Shown: positions 43,827 to 55,945, counted from the first letter of the stretch. The stretch is 60,000 nucleotides of DNA from Adiantum capillus-veneris (GCA_014529385.2 CM043953.1:96167342-96227341), one strand, 5' to 3'. Translations and numbers: made by a program. The notes: a model not told the origin generated them from the letters alone.

Positions 43827-44681
43827 TTACAATTTCTTCGGTTGCAGGCCTTTCCACCTTCTCAGTCCGGTTTCTTCCTCATGCGTAGTGGTCTGCTCTT
43901 TTTTTGTATCTTGCTCTTTATCAATTTTCCGCCTCCTTGTGTGAGTATCCTCGGCTGTCTGCTCTGGTGCTAGTTCAGCTTCCTTTTCTTCATGTTGCTT
44001 GGCGTGGTCAGTTTGTTGTGTAGCTTCCATTTGGTGGGTGAAATCAGACTCTTTCTCCTTGTTAGTCTCGGCCTCTTCAGTGGTCTCTTGGACTGGCGGT
44101 GATGATGGTGAAGTGGGCATGGGATGGTCTTGTTGTTTCGGCGGCGGTGAGGTGGGTTGGGGAGATGGCTGGGCTTGCTCTTGAGTTGCTACTCCATCAA
44201 CTTTCTTGGCCGCTTCTTCCGCCTCTTTCAGCTTCAAGGCCTCTACCTCTTGGTACATTCTTTCTAAATGATCCTTGGGATCCTCGGCCTCTTTCCTTGA
44301 ATGATGTTTCATTCGAAGTTCCTTCAAACCGGTGGGTACCCACTTTTCTGGCTCTTTTTCTTGCACTTGCCTAGTGCAATGATACGCCTGTTTTTCTCTT
44401 TCAAATCTCGCTTGCTTTTGAGCTAGCTCCTCTTGGTGGGCAGCCACAGCTTTCCTCTTCATCTCTTCCCTCCTAGCTCTTTTTTCTTTGTTGTCAGAGC
44501 TTTCACTGCTATGCTGCTCTGATGAACTCTCATCGGATTCATCACCTGATTTAAATGATCGCTTAGCAGATCTTGTAGATCTTGGAAAGGGTTGAGCTGC
44601 GTGCCAAGATCCATGTGTTCTGATTCGGGGCAGGCGATAGGTTGTCACCATGCCGATGGCATGATAGGATATTCTGGTCAA
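43827..44681 (-). pseudogene. Lys/Glu/Pro-rich ORF (284 codons), N-terminal part of the polyprotein
   Basis: An open frame with a Ser/Glu run (SGDESDESSSEQHSSESSD), a basic helix (KEKRARREEMKRKAVAAHQE), a Pro-rich hinge (SPQPTSPPPKQQDHPMPTSP) and a charged end. A further frame upstream at 44,705-44,974 (VYHQHFHFLAKRPPRYKTPN) seems to be its N-terminal continuation. That frame runs into the copia-B LTR at 44,909, so copia-B interrupts the gene. The composition is that of a disordered or nucleic-acid-binding structural protein. Family unknown. Confidence 0.4.
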
Positions 44682-44908
44682 TACTTTCGGCGCGTCCAGG
44701 TATGTTATCTTTCTCCTTCTTGGTGGCCTTCAATGTTGTCAACAACATACTGCACGTGGTCCACAGGTTGTCTGGTGGTTGACTTCAGAACTTGTGTAAA
44801 AGTGGTGGCCACCGCATTATTTGGTGTCTTGTACCTTGGTGGCCTTTTCGCCAGGAAATGGAAATGTTGGTGGTACACACGGGCTGGCTCTTCCACCTGC
44901 TTGTGGAT

Positions 44909-45136
44909 TGTTGGAATTAGTGTTGCAGAGAAACACACACAGCTTGGAGAAGACGAAGGAAGCTCAAGGCACAATTAGAGAGTGTGTTACTTAGTGTGCA
45001 ATGGAAAAAGATAGATAGCCCTAGAGTGATGGGCGTATATACCATGCAAGGGGGAAAAATCTCCTAAAGAGGGAAAAAAATGCCCCAGCGGTCCTAGTGT
45101 CTTCACACACATCACTACCACATGTATATGGTAACA
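44909..45136 (-). repeat. 3' LTR of copia-B (228 bp)
   Basis: Same length and ends as the copia-A LTR at 2,233-2,460. A purine tract CAGGGGGATT abuts it at 45,137-45,146 on the minus strand. Confidence 0.85.
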
Positions 45137-46520
45137 AATCCCCCTGGAGTGATGCGGTGAACGAGAGCTGGCACGTGAGTAAAGGGAAGTGCCATGCCCT
45201 GAGGACAGGATCAGTCCACAAAGGGGAGTAAGCCCAAAGATTTGTGGAAAGCTTCAAGCTTCTCACAAGACAATGCCTTTGTGAAAAGATTTGCAAGGTT
45301 GTCCTATGTTGGTACATAAGCCAAGCTGATCTCTCCTGCTGAGCCTCCCCCTGACATACTGGTAATGCACCTCAATGTTCTTTGTGCGAGCATGAAAAAC
45401 TAGGTTCCTCGCAACTGCCAATGCGTTCTGACTGTCAGTGTAAATAGTGTTGGCAGTGTCCTCTCCAACACCCAAATCAGCCATAAGGCGTCTGAGCCAT
45501 ACACACTCAACCGTAGCTGTGAATACTGCCATGTACTCAGCCTCACAACTCGAAGTGGCCACAGTAGGTTGCTTCTTGCTCAACCATGATATACATGAGC
45601 TGCCAAGCATGAAACACAAACCACTTGTGGACACTTGCGTGTCAAAACAACCAGCCCAATCTGAGTCCGAAAAAGCATGTAAGTCTGGAGGAAATGATCC
45701 CCCTTGGGATAAAACAAGCCAAGATGTAAAGTGCCACTAAGGTAGCGGAAAATCCTCTTGACAGCCTGCCAATGCTTAGACCTTGGGCTATGCATAAATC
45801 TGCTGACCTGTGAGACTGCAAAAATGAATATCTGGCCTCGTGTTGCATACATAAATGAGGCAACAATAGTAGTTTGGTAAAGAGTGAAATCAGCAGGATC
45901 ACCAACATCATGTAGACTCAACTTCAAACCTGTTTCCATGGGAGTGGCAATAGGTTTGCAATCCTCAAGTCCAAACTTACATAGCAATGTCTCTATGTAA
46001 CTTTTCTGAAACAAGGCAATACCACCACACTGCTTAAACTGTATACCCAAATAATGATGCAACAGCCCCAAATCTTTCATCTTGAAAGTAGCATTCAAAT
46101 CAGCCTTAAATTCAGCAATATGTCTCTCATTTGGTCCAGTGATTAGCAATCATCAACATAAAGAACCACAATGAGAAGTACATCACCCTCACGCTTTACA
46201 TACAATGTGCTTTCTGTTGGACTGTTACGAAAGCCTTGTTTGACCAAATGAGTGTCAGCTTTCTCATACCAAGCACGAGGAGATTGCTTTAACCCATACA
46301 AAGCCTTGTTACATTCGCACACTTTGTCCTCTTGTCCTTTTATGACAAAACTGCGAGGCTGCGTTACATAAACTTCCTCAAATATGTCACCATTCAAGAA
46401 AGCAATAACAATGTCTAATTGATAACAACCAAAATGAGCTGCCAATGCACATAGAAAATGCATAGTAGTCATACGACAAGTGGGAGAAAAAGTCTCTTCA
46501 TAATCTATGCCTTTTTGTTG
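45137..46520 (-). pseudogene. Copia-B reverse transcriptase and RNase H
   Basis: RT starts with YQLDIVIAFLNGDIFEEVYV, ALYGLKQSPRAWYEK and the catalytic VLYVDDC (46,143-46,472). It continues with MKDLGLLHHYLGIQFKQCGG and MYATRGQIF (45,580-46,149). RNase H follows, with SSCEAEYMAVFTATVECVWL and YTDSQNALAVARN (45,263-45,634). The YVDD box and the RNase H acidic residues are present, but at least two frameshifts break the frame, including one at the FYPKG...DSDWAGC block. Confidence 0.88.
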
Positions 46521-48003
46521 TGCATAACCTTTGCAACAAGTCGAGCCTTATGGAGATCGACCTCACCATCCGGCTTGCGTTTCAACTTGTAAACCCACTT
46601 CGTACCAATGGCCTTTTTGCTAGGAGGCAAATCACATAAAGCCATGTGTCATTTTCTATAACTGCATCATATTTTGATGGATGGCAACCATCCAATTTTC
46701 TGAATTTTGTGCTTCATCAAAAGTCAGAGGCTCCTCAACATCATGTAAGCTAGACATAGCCAAAGCATAACAATCTGATGCATAAGATGCATGGAGAGAG
46801 CCTAGACGAGTACGACTAGACAAAGGTGCATCTAATTTACTGTCACGCAAAGTGTGCACCAGCCATTTTGACATACCTCTAGCCTACTCATTTTCAGCCC
46901 TTTCCTCATCAAGTACATCATGTACATTTTCCTCATTGGAACTTACATTCGTATTTCCACCACTGAAAAGAGGCAAGAAAGTGTCATAAATGTCCTGTGA
47001 GCTTACATTACTATCTCTAGTACATGACAGCAAGGGTTGAATAGAATCTTCCACAAACACTACATCCGTGTGAAACCAAAATATGTTTTGTTTGCGGATG
47101 ATACAACCTGTAACCTTTGCTTTCAGTACTATAACCAACAAAAATACATTTGACAGCCTTATCATCCAATTTTCTTCGCTGCACTTGTGGCACCAAAGAA
47201 TATGCCAAATAGCGAAAAACACGCATGTGCTCAATAGAAGGCTTTCTATCATGCCATGCTTAATCTGGAGTAATAGACTGCAAAGCTTTCGTAGGACACC
47301 TGTTAAGTACATAAGTGGCACACATAATGGCCTCAAGACAAAAAGAATGCGGCAAAGCTTGACTTTTGACCATACATCGTGCCATTTCCGTCAGTGACCT
47401 GTTTTTCCTCTCAGCAACACCATTTTGCTGAGGTGTATAAGGCATGTACATTGGTGTTTTATCCCATGATTAGCCAGAAATGCATTAAATTCATGAGACA
47501 TATACTCCCCCCCTCGATCGGAACGGAGGGTGCCCATAGTACATTTGAGACATTTCCAGCCATAGCCAGAAATTTTTTGAAGCACATGAAAACTTCGGAC
47601 TTCTCTTTAAGCAGAAATACCCATGCATGCCTGGAGTAATCATCAATGAAAGTTACGAAGTACAGGTAATTTCCAAGGACGGAGTTTGCATGGGCCCACA
47701 AACATCACTATGCACAAGCTGCAAGCTGCATGTGGCCCGAACTGAACCATCCTTTGGAAATTTAGAACGCTACATCTTACCCAAAATACAGCCTTCACAA
47801 ACATGTTTGACACGTGCTTCAAGAGGCGGCAAAGAAGCAACCATATCATATTTTGCAAACGCAGCAAACTGGCAAAATTCAAATGACCAAAAACGTGCAT
47901 GCCAAAGTTTTGGATCTGAAATAGCCCTTGTATCTGCAACAACATTTGCAAAATTTTGTCCACACTTGTCATACAAAGTGAGCTTATACATCCCACGGCA
48001 CAA
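46521..48003 (-). pseudogene. Copia-B integrase
   Basis: The pre-integrase zinc-finger part has LWHARFWSF and CEGCILGKM (47,770-48,003). The catalytic core follows with YFVTFIDDYSRHAWVFLLKE (first Asp, 47,459-47,701), LRSDRGGEYMSHEFNAFL (second Asp) and YTPQQNGVAERKNRSLTEMA (Glu, 47,260-47,451). The C-terminal part shows VFRYLAYSLVPQVQRRKLDD and KCIFVGYSTESKGYRLYHPQ (47,017-47,226). Several frameshifts separate these blocks. The DDE residues are all still readable. Confidence 0.85.
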
Positions 48004-48086
48004 AAGGTCAGATGCAACAATTTCATCACCAAACTGAGATCATGAACTGTACATATGTCATCCCAAATTTGACTACAAGTCCAAGT

Positions 48087-48362
48087 CTAGCAAGTGTGGA
48101 TACAGACAAGAGATTCTTCTTGATCCAGGTACATAAAGTGCATCAACAAGTGTGAAGGAACTTCCATTAGCAGCAGTGAGCACAATCTTTCAACTCCCTG
48201 AACTGGATAAGAGGCGTTGTTGGCACAAGTGACTGAATTCCCATGAGGGACAGACTCAAGAGAGGTAAACAATTCACGTTGTGAGGTAATGTGCTTTGTA
48301 GCACCACTGTCGAAATACCACACATGTGGAATCTGCAGCACCAACTCACAAGCATGCATCAT
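48087..48362 (-). pseudogene. Copia-B protease
   Basis: IPHVWYFDSGATKHITSQRE contains the D-S-G-A active-site motif of copia aspartic proteases, next to the gag knuckle as expected. The end of the frame is out of phase with the integrase. Confidence 0.85.
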
Positions 48363-48434
48363 GGACAGCAGGATTGTAAGTGCACTCTGCGCTAAAAGCC
48401 CATTCTACATCAACATCAGCAACACAGTCTCTTT

Positions 48435-48870
48435 TCACAGAAGACTCAACAATGGGTGCATTTGTAGTGGAACCAGCATTTGCAGTGGAAACACCTCTTT
48501 CTTCTTAGCCTCTTTGGCCTTCAACTTAGGACACGACTTGATCAAGTGATCATTGGCTTTACAATAATGGCAACGCATCTTCTTTTTGCCCTTATCACCA
48601 GAATTGCTAGACGAAGTGCTGCCAACAGAAGCATTAGGAACAGAATTTTTGCCACTCAAAGTAGAACCATAAGAAGTGGTTGCATTACTGTTACCACCTT
48701 TCTTTGAGAATCAATAAAAGCCAGTTCAACTACACGCTACCTAGTCCTGTTTTTTTTGGAAAGTGACTCTTGCAACCGCAATGTGCATAATGCATCAAAC
48801 TTGACAACTTCTGGATTTCCTTGGGTCATAAGTCTCCAAGTACTAGCAAAAGTCTGGTTAAGACTCTAGT
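48435..48870 (-). pseudogene. Copia-B gag (C-terminal part) with CCHC knuckle
   Basis: CHYCKANDHLIKSCPK is a C-2-C-4-H-4-C zinc knuckle preceded by a Ser/Lys-rich linker. Upstream, the frame with TFASTWRLMTQGNPEVVKFD, LCTLRLQESL is the helical end of the copia gag core. It stops at the border with gypsy-B. Confidence 0.8.
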
Positions 48871-49977
48871 AAGGCATTTAATGGCCTAATAACTTATGTG
48901 TAGCGGAAATTAGCATGAACATAGTGGGCATTTCATTAGGATAGATTCTAATGAGAATTACAAGAGTGCTTGGGTGGAGAGAGCAACAAAAAGCCTAAAA
49001 CCTAGTTAGATAGCATCGACAATACTTTCAAAAGAGAGAGAAATTAGATATTGACAACATTTGAGGACCGGATTTTCATGGAGCCGGTCCCCCCTCCAAA
49101 AGGCTTTGTATTATGGTTTCTCCCATCAAGAGAGACATTGTACAATACAATTCTTTGTGTTCCTTCAAGACTAGCTAGTGCAATGAAGATGGAAACTTCA
49201 TGCACTAAGCAAAACACTTAACAAACACAACTTGAATTATCCCCGTTCTCAGACCCAGGACCTCACACACCTTCGAAGATGGTGAGAGCTAGCAGGGTAT
49301 GAGAGTAGATTCAGAGGAAGAAGGAGTATCTTACGAGAAAGATGTACATCTCCTCACATAATCACTCATATGTAGCATAGCTTAGCTTAGTAATTAGCTT
49401 GGTAGAGGAGATGAGCATGCATTGAAGCTTGGCTCTTGGTTGGATTTGCATCCACATGCCAAGAGAGTGTTGATGTAGGCTTCTATCTCACAAGCTTGGA
49501 GTAGGTGATGAGTTCTCCATTAAAGCTTGGGAAGAGATAGTCTTCTCTTTCTTCACACATGAGCTTGTGTGAGTGTGTGTGTGTGATAATGCCTTGCAAA
49601 AATCAGCCCCCTCTCTCTCTTGGGCGAGCCCTCTTGCTAATTGCTTTTGCTGAAGCCTCATTGGCCCTCCCCAAGTTAAGCCAATTACAATTAAGCAGCA
49701 TATGTGATAGCCTTTGACATGTGTCCCTTTCCCTTTTGTGAGAGCTTTAGGTAATTAAATAATTAAACTAAACCCTCATTGGACCCCTTTGCCTCCTGGC
49801 CAATAGGAATCAGGCAAGCCATGGGCTCTTGAATGCTCATTGGACCCTTAGGAGACTGCCCAATAGTCTTCTAGGAGACTTAATTCTCATTGGTTTCTTT
49901 TATTAAATGTTTTTAAATTAATTAAACTAGATTTACTCTAGCTTAAATTCTCATTGGTCCACTTCAAGGGTCATCCA
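48871..49977 (-). repeat. Gypsy-B 3' LTR, outer part
   Basis: Aligns with 7,923-about 9,100 of gypsy-A at lower identity. It is interrupted at 49,977 by CACTA-B, just after the target triplet CCA. Confidence 0.8.
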
Positions 49978-50039
49978 CACTACAAGAGGTTGTGTGCTCT
50001 TGTGACGCTGTTAGCGACGGAAATACATTGGGTTTTTAT

Positions 50040-50235
50040 AACCCCCGGCGTCGCTAAAACCGTCGGTACAAGAGCGTCGCTATACGCGTCGCTATAGGCG
50101 TCGCTATATGCGTCGCTATAATGCGTCGCTATATAGCGACGCATATAGCGACGCCTATAGCGACGTTTACATAGAAGAATAGCGACGCTCATAGCGACGC
50201 TACAGAGCCATAAATAGCGACGCTTATAGCGACGC
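50040..50235. repeat. Subterminal repeat array of CACTA-B, left end
   Basis: About six GCGTCGCTA words in forward orientation are followed by about seven in reverse orientation (TAGCGACGC). At the turning point is a perfect 24-bp palindrome made of ATGCGTCGCTAT and its complement. In En/Spm the subterminal repeats bind TNPA and align the ends for transposition; the same role is inferred here. Confidence 0.85.
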
Positions 50236-50739
50236 CCGAGAGAATTTTTTTTGGTGACAGGGCATTGAATGCCTGCCACCCATCAACCATATTGTACTTG
50301 ATTCACTTTTAAAAAAAGTGCAAAAGTAGATAATAGACGCAAAATAGTCACCACAAGACGCATTGTTTGCAAAATTGACAATTGTACACATCATAAGCAA
50401 AATGAATTGATTGGCAAATGTAGTAATGACAATTGTACAACATCATAGGCATAAAGAATTGATTGGCAAAAGGAACTGCGGTGACAAATGTAATAATATA
50501 CATGGTTCAAAAAGACGTATAAAATCCGTCTCATGATACATAAGCTATGAGAAACCCTAAACTAATGCTATCTAGCTACGGCTAAACTGACGTTGTCTAG
50601 TCAGACGTCTCATCGCGTCCAAGCGGCGAATCTGTCGGATTCTGCAAAAAAAAGACAATAAGACAGCTTTCAGTAAGTATAAACATATAACGACATTTAT
50701 AAAACAATACAAAAATAAAAAAGAGTAAACCCTAATACT

Positions 50740-51906
50740 AACCATGCCGCGCGAGAACTGAGAATGTCCTTTAGGGCGTTTAAGCCCTTCCTGCCTGCGT
50801 ACTCGCGCTCGTACGGTGTGGGATCACGTCCTGTCATCGACCACTGTCAAAACATACAAAGATTTCATTATGTTAGAACTAAAAAACTCATAAACCCTAA
50901 ACTATCGAACATGCATAAAGAGCAATGTGAAAACACTTACAAAATCGGCCTCAAATGATGCCCATCCACTGCTCCCCACGTGGTGCGAGCTCCCTGCCTC
51001 TACTCGCGCTCTGGCTGCATCCTTTTGTTGCTTCCACTTGTCGGGATTCTCGCGCGCTGCCTTCTTCGCATTCTTCCAATCTTCTTTGGCCAGCCAATCT
51101 GGCCTGTTCCACCCATTCTTGATTGCTTTTTGCACTTCGGAACGCTTGTGTTTGCAGTATTCGCGCATTCGAATCTTCATCTAGTCTTCATTGAAGCGCT
51201 GATCCCGTGTTGGAACGGGAAACTCATCATGAAGTATGCTGATGACTCTGTTTTTTAAATCACTTGGTACTTTACTCCATTTGTTTAGTATGTAGTGTCT
51301 AAACAGCTGAGAGCAAAGACCACGCATGCGCGAGATTACCTTCTTGCCGTCATCATCCATGATGATGCCGCCGCTGATGTCGACGGAGTAAGGCAAGCCC
51401 TCTGGCCGGTGACGCGTGAACCTGGGTGTCCCGGCAGGGGTCTCTAGCGGCGTGTCGATGGGGGTACGGACGTCAGGTGTCTCCACCGCCGTCTGGGCCC
51501 CGAAGTGAGGAGTGTCGAGTGGGGTGGCTCCTGGCGGAGTAGGTAGAGGTGTGTAGCTTCTAGGAACAGTCAGCCGTGCAAAACTTGGCGTAGATGGCGA
51601 TGCTGTGGCTGGTGTGGGGGCGGGCAAAGAAGGGGAGGGTAAAGAGCCTCGTCGAACACGAGGCGGTGTGGAGGCATCGGTGGCGGAATCCCACACACAC
51701 CGCCACCGCCACCACTAGAGCGCCGGTGTCTAGACGAGTGTGAAGCTCGTCTCGTCGGCCGAAGCTTCAGAGCGCGCCGAATGCTCCGAAAGAGAGGGAG
51801 ATGTGGATGGAGTAGGAACGCGTGATGATGCGCCAGAGCGATGACGCTCCACGTACCACTGTCTCTGCTGCGGTGACAAAGAAGAAAGAAACTCCTCATC
51901 ATCCAT
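50740..51906 (-). pseudogene. TNPA-like gene of CACTA-B (plant Ptta/En/Spm transposase_24 family)
   Basis: ATG at 51,906 opens MDDEEFLSSLSPQQRQWYVE, a Ser/Thr/Pro-rich region (many TP and SP pairs) follows, then a folded region with SRMRGLCSQLFRHYILNKWS and a basic helix MREYCKHKRSEVQKAIKNGW typical of the plant En/Spm transposase_24 family. The first exon ends at a GTAAGT donor near 50,939; the next exon is 50,843-50,743 (MTGRDPTPYEREYAGRKGLN). Three in-frame TAG stops (near 51,731, 51,716 and 51,181) break an otherwise continuous frame. Its expected job is binding the subterminal repeats. Confidence 0.75.
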
Positions 51907-52177
51907 ACCTGCATTAAACACACGAATATTTAAACTTAATATTGAATGAATAGAGTAGACAATGACGCAAAGACCATTAAATACAATGACGTAATAACGC
52001 ATATAAATACAATGACGCAATGAATCGAGTGATAGAAGAGGAAAGTCGAAAACTCGTAATTTTCATCAAAAGATGTGAGCGCGAGTAGAAAAGAGCGTTA
52101 TACACCATGGAAGGTACTTAGAGAGCCAGAGCTTTTACAACACGGAGCAAAATTGTTCAAATACAATATTTGTGGCT

Positions 52178-53433
52178 TTAAGATATCTCTCTCTCATCCT
52201 CGCATAACTCAGCATAACTTCCTATATCTATATAGAGCTCTCCGTTTAAACACATATCCTCTGTTTCATTTTGTAGCTCCTCTGCATGCACCCCATATAG
52301 AGTAGTAGCATCTTGATGCTCGTCTGGCACCACCGCAGCGGCTTCTGATTGAGCATCTTCTCTGATCTCCTCCATTGATGTCGTTGTGATTGGCACATGG
52401 TAGCCTTCATACGTCCTTGCACTACGAGGGGCTACCTTTATGACGTACCACCAGTTTGATGTAGGCTTTGTAGGATGAAATATTACCTGCCAGAGCCACA
52501 TAACTTACATGAGAGCTTTCAAGCACATAACTTGTAAAGGGGGATGTTACTATTTACATACTTACTTGTTCACAATGCTCGGGTAGTACGAAAGTGTCTC
52601 TTAGGTCAGTCCATTTCTTAGTAGAATCCACCTCAAGAAAACCAGACTCTCCTCTACGCACAGTAGCGTTGCGACCCTCCATGATTATCTTGAACCATTG
52701 CACGTCGAACAAGTCGACAAAAAATCCTCTGTAATCGATCCTCAAAATCTCTTGCAGCGTGCCGAAGTAAGTGAGTTCCGCCACCACAGGATCTGCATCA
52801 GAGGAACGTCGTCGACTAGACTGTTCAAACTTTGCCATGATTCCACAATCTTGTGTAAAAGGATTTTTGTCGATTCGTTCCACCCTAAAATGTCGACCTT
52901 TACACCATGCTACTGTGTATGACTTATACTACAATGAACAAAGATTATGAGTGGCTGTTCAAACGTTTATAAATACAAAAGTCACTTGCTAGTGTACTTG
53001 CAAACTTACCTTGGGTCGTGCAAACCCCGTGAGAGTACTCCCACTCTTCTTCAGTCACTTCGTCACCGCATTGTTGTGCGCTTTTCAATTGGTTGTGCAA
53101 CCATCTTAAGCTCATGAAGGTTGGTAGGCTCTCCAGAACCGCTGGATAGTGCATCGGTGGTCGTCTTCCCCGTCTCCACTCGATTCGTGCCCTTTGTCGC
53201 TCTTGCTTTGCATCCTCATATTGTGAAATCCACTTTTGCATCACTGGATTGTGAAGCATGCAAAATCGGTTGATTTTAGCCTCTAGATCTTTCGTCATCT
53301 TCTTCTCAACACCGAGATTGCACATGACAATCCCAGATATGCGCTCATCATCTATGGTTCGCCATAGCGTGTCCCGGGATTTATCAAATCCGTCTAGCCA
53401 CTCTCCAATGTACACTAGGGACTCTGATACCAA
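52178..53433 (-). pseudogene. TNP2 gene of CACTA-B, 3' exons (DUF4216-like)
   Basis: Frame 52,945-53,433 has WLDGFDKSRDTLWRTIDDER and NRFCMLHNPVMQKWISQYED, ending at a CCAAG/GTAAGT donor. The next exon (to 52,554) begins after a TTGTAG acceptor with SYTVAWCKGRHFRVERIDK and contains TYFGTLQEILRIDYRGFFVD, DTFVLPEHCEQ. The final exon has WWYVIKVAPRS and an acidic end. Order and content match CACTA-A at 6.8-7.7 kb. A frameshift at about 53,425 separates this from the DUF4218-like part. Confidence 0.78.
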
Positions 53434-55879
53434 CCAACCTTCTGACGCACATATCCCTTAAGCGTTTTCATGAAACTCTCTAAGAAGAACATCCATCTGG
53501 AATGAACTGTGCCAGCTATTTCCACCTCATCAACTATGTGAACAAGAAGATGCACCTGAATGGTTAGCATTGTAGTAGGAAAATGTTTCTCAAACATGCA
53601 CACAAGCTCCGCAGCATTTAGTTTGGCGAATGGTATGGAGTCTACGTTGATCTCCTTTTCTGAGATCCATTGCACCAGCTTTGCAAGTTTGTAGATTGTG
53701 TTACGGATGTCGAGAGACAAACATCCCTCAATGGCAACCGGTAAAATAAACTGTAAAGTATGTGCAGCAATGATATTAAAGTCCACATTTTATGCAATGA
53801 TATTAAAGTCCACTATGAACGTACCTGACACATTTTATGCCAATCGTGTGACTTCAAACCGGTAAGCTTTCCTTCTTTAGTAAAACACGTTCGGAGCGAG
53901 TGCATTACGCCAGTGGGGGTCCGCAAAGATCGAATGGTCTCTTTTACTTTGCGTTCTTGGGCTCCTGTGAAAATCCATGGTGCTTTAGGGAGTTTTATCG
54001 ATCCATCAGACGCTCTTTGCGGCCAATATTGCTCCATACGATCCACATTTCTAAGGTCAACTCTGGCTCCCAAAGTATCTTTCTTGCCGGTCAAACGGTC
54101 CCATAGTAGATTACCCACATTCTTGAATATGTGCGTTGGATCGAGCAAGTGATTGATCATGAGTCGGGGTCAGTATGGTAACTCGTACCATAGAGATAGT
54201 CTCTTCATCCCTGGAGGCAATCCGTCATCGCACATCTCCTTCTGCTCTAACCATGCTTGTGCAGACATCCTTGGTGGCTCTCTTCCCAAAAAGCCGTCGC
54301 GTAACACATGATTCTCTAGAAGATACGCTTGATGACCTTCGTAGATTTGCTTCTTCAGTGAGGGTGCCCTACGGGCATTCAGTCTAGGTCCACATGTGAC
54401 ACATGCTCTGTATCCGCTTGTTTGAAGCCCTGCATGTATACACATGATAATAGATCAACTATGGGAAAAAACAAGATTTACAGTGTCTGAGTGAGGAGTG
54501 TCAATAGATCACCTGAGCATTCTGTTAGCCCGGGATAGTCATGCATGGTCCACATTAGAATGCCTCTGATCAAAGCATTCCGTCGTCCTGTGTGTCGGCT
54601 CATATCCACCACCTCTATGCCAATCCACAATTGTTGTAGCTCTTCCAATAGTGGACGAAGATACACATCCATATTCCCCACTTTATATCGCCCTGGCACA
54701 ATCAAGCTTAGCCATAGGTGCCCCTTCTTCGTAGTCAACCACGGGGGAATGTTGTAGTTGACGATGACAACGGGCCATACACTGTAAGATGTTGATCTTT
54801 GACCAAATGGATTTACGCCATCCATAGCCAGGCCTAAGCGCAAATTTCGAGCTTCCCTGGCAAAATCCGACCATGTTCCATCTATATGTTTCCACGCTAC
54901 GCAATCTGCAGGAATTCGTAGCACACCATCCGAAGATTTATTCTCCTCATGCCATGATGCTAGGGCGGCCATGGACTTACATTCGAAGAAATGCTTGATG
55001 CGAGGAAGCAGAGGAAATGTCGCAAAACCTTTTGTGGAATTTTTGTCCCGTGGAGATCTACTCGATATCTTTCGGAATCACAGTTCGGACACTTCTCCAT
55101 GTCTATGTATTCCCCTCTGAAAAGAATGCAGTCATTAGGACAAGCGTGGATAGAATTGTAATCCATCCCCAAGTTTCGCAAAATCTTTCTTGCTTCATCT
55201 CGGGAATCTGGCATCACATTGTCAGCTGGTAGTATGTGCTCTTTCAGCAATCTACACAACATAAAAATATGATACAGTCGTGTAAAAATCTATCAGATCA
55301 TTATACATTTAGAGTTCTATTAAGTAAACTAAATGTAATAGATCACCTCAAAAGCGCTGTGACGCTAGTGTCACTCCATCCAAACTTTGCCTGCATGTTG
55401 AGAAGAACCAGGAGTGCTTTCAATCTAGACATACGTGCTCCATTATACAATGGCGTATCGGCTTCACTTTTCATATCATCATAGATAAGCCTTTCTGAAT
55501 CCATGATCGTCTCGATCATTTCATCAATCTCGGGCTCAAACATTGCCTCGTTGGGAATGTGCTCTGCATGATCATCCCCCGAGCTGTCAGAGGCTACATC
55601 TTGTGGCCTCACATATGCTACTTGACCAAAGCGCCTGCGAACACGTCTATTGGGTTGCAAAATTGCTGCTTGTTGGCCAGCGTCAGAGTCCGACGAGTTA
55701 TAATTGGCAACAACTCGATCTATAATAGATGGATCGAACTCGCCAAATTCGCGAACGTGCTGCAAAGAAACACGTCTTGTCCGTCGCACAGCATGCTTGC
55801 ATTGATTACAAGGACATAAGACCCTCGTTGAGAGATAGGTGTTTCGGTTGGACGGTCCCACATCCTCGTCGCTACTCAT
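53434..55879 (-). pseudogene. TNP2 transposase gene of CACTA-B, 5' and central exons
   Basis: Exon 1 runs from ATG 55,879 to about 55,347 (acidic, with a CPCNQCKHAVRRTRR Cys motif, ending LLNMQAKFGWSDTSVTALLR). Exon 2 (about 55,254) has SIHACPNDCILFRGEYIDME and CPNC. A 1-bp loss at about 55,015 shifts into ALASWHEENKSSDGVLRIPA, NLRLGLAMDGVNPFG and WPVVIVNYNIPPWL, the TNP2 core with D and N/P-rich blocks. After an intron comes GYRACVTCGPRLN. A TGA replaces TGG in LPYW near 54,170, then HIFKNVGNLLW, KSHDWHKMC and the DUF4218-like LLVHIVDEVEIAGTVHSRWM. This enzyme cuts and joins element ends in the nucleus. Confidence 0.88.
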
Positions 55880-55939
55880 AATGAGGATAAAAAACTTATA
55901 ACCTGGACAACAAATTTAATATTCTATTGGCATTCTTCG

Positions 55940-55945
55940 TCTTCT

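Larger units (their letters stand above)
44909..48870 (-). mobile_element. Copia-B: 5'-truncated Ty1/copia retrotransposon
   Basis: A 3' LTR at the left and gag, protease, integrase, reverse transcriptase and RNase H in Ty1/copia order on the minus strand, all in broken frames. The 5' LTR is absent: homology ends near 48,870 where the LTR of gypsy-B begins, inside gag. The missing part is expected to the right of the window, beyond the gypsy-B 5' LTR. Confidence 0.88.

Noticed and set aside
53421-53432. ACTCTGATACCA, close to the reverse of a tRNA-iMet primer-binding site
   Set aside because: It lies inside CACTA-B TNP2 coding sequence, has one mismatch, and no LTR adjoins it. It is chance similarity, although the equivalent position in CACTA-A is near the gypsy-A insertion point.
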